DNA of 64,000 nt from Verrucomicrobiota bacterium (GTDB lineage Bacteria > Verrucomicrobiota > Verrucomicrobiia > Verrucomicrobiales > Akkermansiaceae), in the NCBI GenBank assembly GCA_017301995.1, contig JAFLEH010000012.1, positions 1 through 64,000 of the forward strand. Direction: 5' to 3'. Below are positions 61,072 through 64,000 of the stretch, in pieces (the stretch's first letter is position 1; each line of letters starts with the position of its first letter). Under the pieces are notes generated by a model, which did no database searches, had not been told where the DNA came from, and worked only from the letters and a program-made list of their open reading frames with translations. Both the position numbers and the translations under genes were made by a program.

Positions 61072-61419
61072 TCAGACCGCGGCGGCCGCTTTTCTTTGGG
61101 GAAGGGCATTCGCGACCTGCTCGGTCTGAATGGCGGTCCGTCGCAGGATATTGTTGAGAACCTCCTGCCCCAATTGCGTGATATCCAGCCAGATATGCCG
61201 GCGGTCCGATATGCCGTTGCGGCGTTCGACGAACCCGAGGCGGACGAGTGTGTCGGCGACATGGGTGATGGCCGCCGTGGTGACTCCCAGATGGGAGGCG
61301 AGGGAGCCAACCGTCAGATTGCGGTGTTCCGAAACGACGCACAGGGCTTCGGTCTGGGTGAGGTTCAGTTGGTAGAACCGCGCCACGCTGAGGCAGGATC
61401 GGAGGTGGGAGGTGTTCAT
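61072..61419 (-). CDS. MarR-type winged-helix regulator
   Basis: 115 residues. The winged helix is clear: LTQTEALCVVSEHRNLTVGS, then HLGVTTAAITHVADTLVRLG as recognition helix and FVERRNGISDRRHIWLDIT as wing with the conserved DRR. Shorter than most MarR proteins (~140), lacking part of the N-terminal dimerisation helices. Two identical-format palindromes 100-160 bp upstream are its likely operators (autoregulation), or those of a nearby gene. Confidence 0.85.
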   Translation of the reverse strand: MNTSHLRSCLSVARFYQLNLTQTEALCVVSEHRNLTVGSLASHLGVTTAAITHVADTLVRLGFVERRNGISDRRHIWLDITQLGQEVLNNILRRTAIQTEQVANALPQRKAAAAV

Positions 61420-61523
61420 TGATGTTCCAAAGAGCGGGGTAAACGACAGTCGTTCCGGTTGCCGTGATTGGCCGCAGGCGAATCAACCCGCCGCTATATT
61501 GGACCGCTCCGGGTGCACCGGGC

Positions 61524-61543
61524 AATACCCACAAGTGGGTATT
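61524..61543. promoter_or_regulatory. Palindromic operator candidate 1 upstream of the MarR gene
   Basis: AATACCCACAAGTGGGTATT is an inverted repeat of AATACCCAC/GTGGGTATT around a two-base centre. It shares its outer seven-base arms (AATACCC/GGGTATT) with a second site 33 bp further on. Confidence 0.6.
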
Positions 61544-61556
61544 ATTCGGCCTCAAA

Positions 61557-61576
61557 AATACCCTGTTGTGGGTATT
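61557..61576. promoter_or_regulatory. Palindromic operator candidate 2 upstream of the MarR gene
   Basis: AATACCCTGTTGTGGGTATT has the same outer arms as the site at 61524 with a different six-base centre. The centre-to-centre distance of 33 bp is about three helical turns, so two dimers could bind the same face of the DNA. Confidence 0.6.
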
Positions 61577-62101
61577 GTCGGTGGCACGCTGACCTCTGTA
61601 GCGTCGACCTGTGGCTAGCAGGGGTCGCGAGATCAACTGCTTTCCATCCGGCATGGCCCCAAACGGGCAGCAGCCGGAAGGTTCGGGCCGCAAGAGCCCA
61701 GCGGGGGGGATCTAATCAATTCCGGGGGGAGTTGGATGCCCCCTCGCTGGGCGGATCCGCCCATGTCGGTGGTCGTTGAATCCGGCATGGCGTCTCGAAA
61801 CGGGTCGGATGGATTGCAAGAAGTACGGACCTCTTGCGTATAATGGCATCGGATTCGAATCGACGAGCATGAAATCGGAAAAGGCCAGATACCTCGGGTT
61901 ACCCGGTGAGGCGGACCGGGCGGAGGGTTCCGCCTGCGGTTCGGGGGTGCTCCGCCGAATCGCCCCGCCGCATGGGTGGGGGGACGCCACTCGGAGGTTT
62001 GGTGAAGTCGGGAGGCGATCGGACGCGTTTCAAACCCGTTTCGGCGTGTATGGGCACATTTGCCTGCGAATCGTGAAAAGCCCGAGCCCATCAATAGCGC
62101 C
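61577..62101 (+). other. Long intergenic region with candidate promoter for the response regulator
   Basis: No gene is seen in this 525-bp stretch (61420-62101 as a whole is geneless). TATAAT at 61839-61844 with TTGCAA at 61814-61819 (19-bp spacer) is a plausible promoter. From there the leader to the response regulator ATG at 62102 would be about 250 nt and is G+C-rich with several possible hairpins, for example CGGGTTACCCG and CGGGCGGAGGGTTCCGCCTG. It could hold a regulatory RNA; I see no known riboswitch signature. Confidence 0.35.
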
Positions 62102-62710
62102 ATGAAGTTCCGATGTTTGATTGTTGAAGATCAGGTGATGTTTCTCGACCTGCTCCTGATCGCGCTGAGGGGGATTCCCCGGCTCGAGATCTGTAGGACC
62201 GCGCGGACGTTCGCGGAGGCGAGCGAGGCGCTTCGCCAGGAACGCTACGACATCGCGATCCTCGATTACATGCTGCCTGACGGATCCGGACTGGATCTGG
62301 CTCGGGAACTGGGTAGGTCCAGCCCCAATACGGTGGTGGTGATGCTCACCGCGCATATCCAGTCGTTGCTTCCCCAGCAGGCGATCGCTGAGGCAGGCAG
62401 GATTCGGGCGGTGGTGGACAAGGTGGGGTCGTTGGACAGCCTGCGGGCGGAGATCGAGGCATTCATTCGGGAGCGTGATCCCCAGGCCCGGACGGACGTC
62501 CACCCGGAAACTTCGCTGACCCGGCGCGAACTGGAGATCTTCAGGCTGGTAGGAGAGGGGCTTCCTAACAAGCAAATCGCGGCAAGGCTGTTCATTTCCC
62601 AGCGGACGGTTGAATCCCACCGCAAGACGATTTCCCGGAAAATGGGCATGTCCGGGTCCGAGTTGGTCCGGCATGCGGCTCTTTTCGTGCCGGGATCGGG
62701 CGCGTCCTGA
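62102..62710 (+). CDS. NarL/FixJ-type response regulator with LuxR HTH
   Basis: 202 residues from MKFRCLIVEDQVMFLDLL. Receiver domain with acidic pair VED, phosphoacceptor Asp55 in AILDYMLPDGSGLDL, conserved Thr in VVMLTAH and Lys in VVDKVGS. LuxR-type HTH at the C-terminus: SLTRRELEIFRLVGEGLPNK, QIAARLFISQRTVESHRKTI. Likely partner of the PAS histidine kinase encoded convergently 68 bp away. The start follows MPANREKP-type upstream residues that are less likely coding. Confidence 0.93.
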   Translation: MKFRCLIVEDQVMFLDLLLIALRGIPRLEICRTARTFAEASEALRQERYDIAILDYMLPDGSGLDLARELGRSSPNTVVVMLTAHIQSLLPQQAIAEAGRIRAVVDKVGSLDSLRAEIEAFIRERDPQARTDVHPETSLTRRELEIFRLVGEGLPNKQIAARLFISQRTVESHRKTISRKMGMSGSELVRHAALFVPGSGAS

Positions 62711-62778
62711 GGAAAGGTCCGAAGATCGCACCCGGCGAAGGCCCGTTTCGCCCCATTCGGATGGGGCGGCTCACCGGT

Positions 62779-64000
62779 TCATGGTGGGTCGTGGGCGGGA
62801 CCAGGGGCCAGAGGAACATGGACTTCGAAAACGCTCCCTGGACCGGTTGGGCGCTGATAGAACACCTCTCCGCCGAGCCGCGCGACCGCTTCCCGGACGA
62901 TTGGCAGCCCGAGGCCGGTTCCCCGGTTGAACTTGGAATTCGGGCCGCGGTAAAACAAATCGAACAAATAGGGCTCCGACTCCGCGGGAATGCCGATACC
63001 CTTGTCCTCGATCCGGAAAACCAGCCGATCTCCGGAACGGATGACACGAAGGGCCACCGGGCTGTCGGCGGGTGAATATTTCGCCGCGTTCTCCAACAAA
63101 TTGATCAGGGCGCGCCGCAGTAGCGATGGGTTGGTCGTTAGATCGGGAAGCGGGTTCTTGGGCCTGTGAATCCGCAAAGGGTTTCTGACGCCGTGGGCGT
63201 TGCGGTAGGTGGAGGCGAGGTCTTCAAGCCACTCCGCCGGATCGATCCGAATCACTCCGCCAGGAGGTAGGTGACGCTGAAGCGAGTTGAAATCGAGCAC
63301 ATCCCCCACAATCTCCGTCAAGTGGTCGGTCGTCTTCAGCACGGTATCCAACAATTGGTCGGCTTCGGCGGTGGTGAGCGGGACCGATCGTGATCTCAGC
63401 AACTCGGCGGCAAGCCGGATCGAAGCCAATGGGGTCCGGAACTCGTGGGACGCCACGGAGACAAGATTGGATTTGAGCGCCGCAGCCTGGCGTTCCTCAT
63501 CCAGCGCGCGTGCCAGAGCCAATTCCGTGTCCTTGAGATCGGTGATGTCCCGTGCCGACGCGAAAATCATGCCGCCGATCCGTTTTGCCCGCCACTCGAT
63601 GAAACGGTAGGCGCCTGAGTCCATCCGGTAGCGGTTGACGAATGACAGGGTGGGATGCCCGTCGCGAACCCTGGCAAATTCCTCACGGGTCGGCACATGG
63701 TCATCCGGATGGACAAACCGCATGAATTCCATTCCAGCCAGCTTCTCCGCCGGATGGCCGAGGAGATCTTCCCATGCCCGGCTCACTCTAACAAACCTTC
63801 CGAGCTGATCGACGATGCAAAGGAGGTCGATGGAAACCTCGAAGAAGTTCTCGATCTGCCGGCGCGCGTCGGAGAGCGCCTCCTCCGCGCGTTGCCGCTC
63901 CTGAATGCTCACCAGCATCCGCGCGAACAAGTGAAGGAGCTGCAGTTCTCCAACCGCGTAGGTCCGTTGCGAGCGCACCGAGTCGAATCCAATGAAGCCG
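62779..64000 (-). CDS. PAS-domain sensor histidine kinase, 5' end beyond the window
   Basis: At least 406 residues; the frame is open to the window edge, so the N-terminus is missing. Visible order: end of a GAF-like region (GFIGFDSVRSQRTYAVGELQ), a coiled linker, one PAS domain (ENFFEVSIDLLCIVDQLGRF; RYRMDSGAYRFIEWRAKRIG), HisKA with the phospho-His in SVASHEFRTPLASIRLAAEL, and HATPase_c with N-box INLLENAAKYSPADSP, G1 IEDKGIGIPAESEPYLFDL and G2 NRGTGLGLPIVREAVARLG. No membrane segment in the visible part, so a soluble sensor. Convergent with the LuxR-type regulator. Confidence 0.92.
   Translation of the reverse strand, partial: GFIGFDSVRSQRTYAVGELQLLHLFARMLVSIQERQRAEEALSDARRQIENFFEVSIDLLCIVDQLGRFVRVSRAWEDLLGHPAEKLAGMEFMRFVHPDDHVPTREEFARVRDGHPTLSFVNRYRMDSGAYRFIEWRAKRIGGMIFASARDITDLKDTELALARALDEERQAAALKSNLVSVASHEFRTPLASIRLAAELLRSRSVPLTTAEADQLLDTVLKTTDHLTEIVGDVLDFNSLQRHLPPGGVIRIDPAEWLEDLASTYRNAHGVRNPLRIHRPKNPLPDLTTNPSLLRRALINLLENAAKYSPADSPVALRVIRSGDRLVFRIEDKGIGIPAESEPYLFDLFYRGPNSKFNRGTGLGLPIVREAVARLGGEVFYQRPTGPGSVFEVHVPLAPGPAHDPP

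Noticed and set aside
1..64000. GTTAG/CTAAC as a DNA uptake sequence
   Set aside because: Flanking bases do not extend to a shared 9-12-base word as uptake sequences need; only a five- to six-base core recurs, so it is reported as a compositional pattern.
1..64000. tRNA, rRNA, CRISPR arrays, insertion sequences, prophage
   Set aside because: All intergenic regions were read on both strands; no cloverleaf with CCA end, repeat-spacer array, transposase or phage structural gene was recognised. The only recombinase is a core Xer-type enzyme.

Overview
The window reads as a contiguous piece of a high-GC Gram-negative chromosome, most likely from the phylum Verrucomicrobiota (Akkermansia/Luteolibacter-like relatives). 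Three things point there: a five-gene locus with the order and protein types of the Akkermansia muciniphila Amuc_1098-1102 pilus-like cluster; secreted Tat-type Gfo/Idh/MocA and TIM-barrel proteins, a DUF1080 lipoprotein and several secreted proteins with Asp/Gly calcium-loop repeats; and lpxK, which implies LPS. No rRNA, tRNA, CRISPR array, insertion sequence or phage gene was recognised. Gene starts mostly lack a Shine-Dalgarno sequence, and several have a promoter so close to the start codon that the mRNA would be leaderless.

Layout. 1-2.7 kb: minus-strand pair of Tat-exported sugar-metabolism-like proteins. 2.8-3.8 kb: three small helical proteins, two with a WXG100-like signature. 3.8-4.25 kb: intergenic region with nested inverted repeats, then aroD. 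5.1-12.6 kb: the Amuc_1102/1101(PilM)/1100/1099/1098(secretin)-like operon. 12.7-23.5 kb: housekeeping genes on the plus strand (VanZ-like, HAD, guaB, guaA, a GH43-like protein, trpF, tatD, LysM lipoprotein, thioredoxin-fold protein without CxxC, a BlaI-type repressor fused to a histone-H1-like tail, aspartate-type aminotransferase). 23.5-25.8 kb: hydroxyproline epimerase and D-amino-acid dehydrogenase. 25.9-32 kb: a 1,612-residue CotH/lamin-tail secreted protein and lpxK.

32.1-47 kb is a carbohydrate region: DUF1080 lipoprotein, then a five-gene minus-strand operon (GH43, sodium:solute symporter, GH88, GH57-like, GH42-like) with a perfect 14-bp palindrome ahead of its first gene, then a GH140-like/lipoprotein pair, an alpha/beta hydrolase, an SGNH hydrolase, a VKOR-DsbA fusion and a calcium-loop secreted protein. 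47.2-48.6 kb carries an Rhs core remnant followed by an AT-richer gene for a lipoprotein with an internally duplicated domain. 48.8-50.5 kb: minus-strand operon of ferredoxin, DciA-like protein and a HAD phosphatase-FolB fusion. 50.6-57.6 kb: single-pass membrane protein, coproheme decarboxylase, ABC exporter, a signal-peptidase-I-like protein whose catalytic Lys is replaced, and purU. 57.6-64 kb: xerD-like recombinase, split ThrE-type exporter, PEP-CTERM-like metalloprotease, MarR-type regulator with twin 20-bp palindromes upstream, LuxR-type response regulator and a PAS histidine kinase cut by the window edge.

The most unusual items are the BlaI-H1 fusion, the HAD-FolB fusion (a candidate for the poorly defined dihydroneopterin phosphate phosphatase step), the orphan WXG100-like trio, and the Lys-less signal peptidase homologue. 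All functional statements are from reading the sequence and family knowledge; no database search was run.
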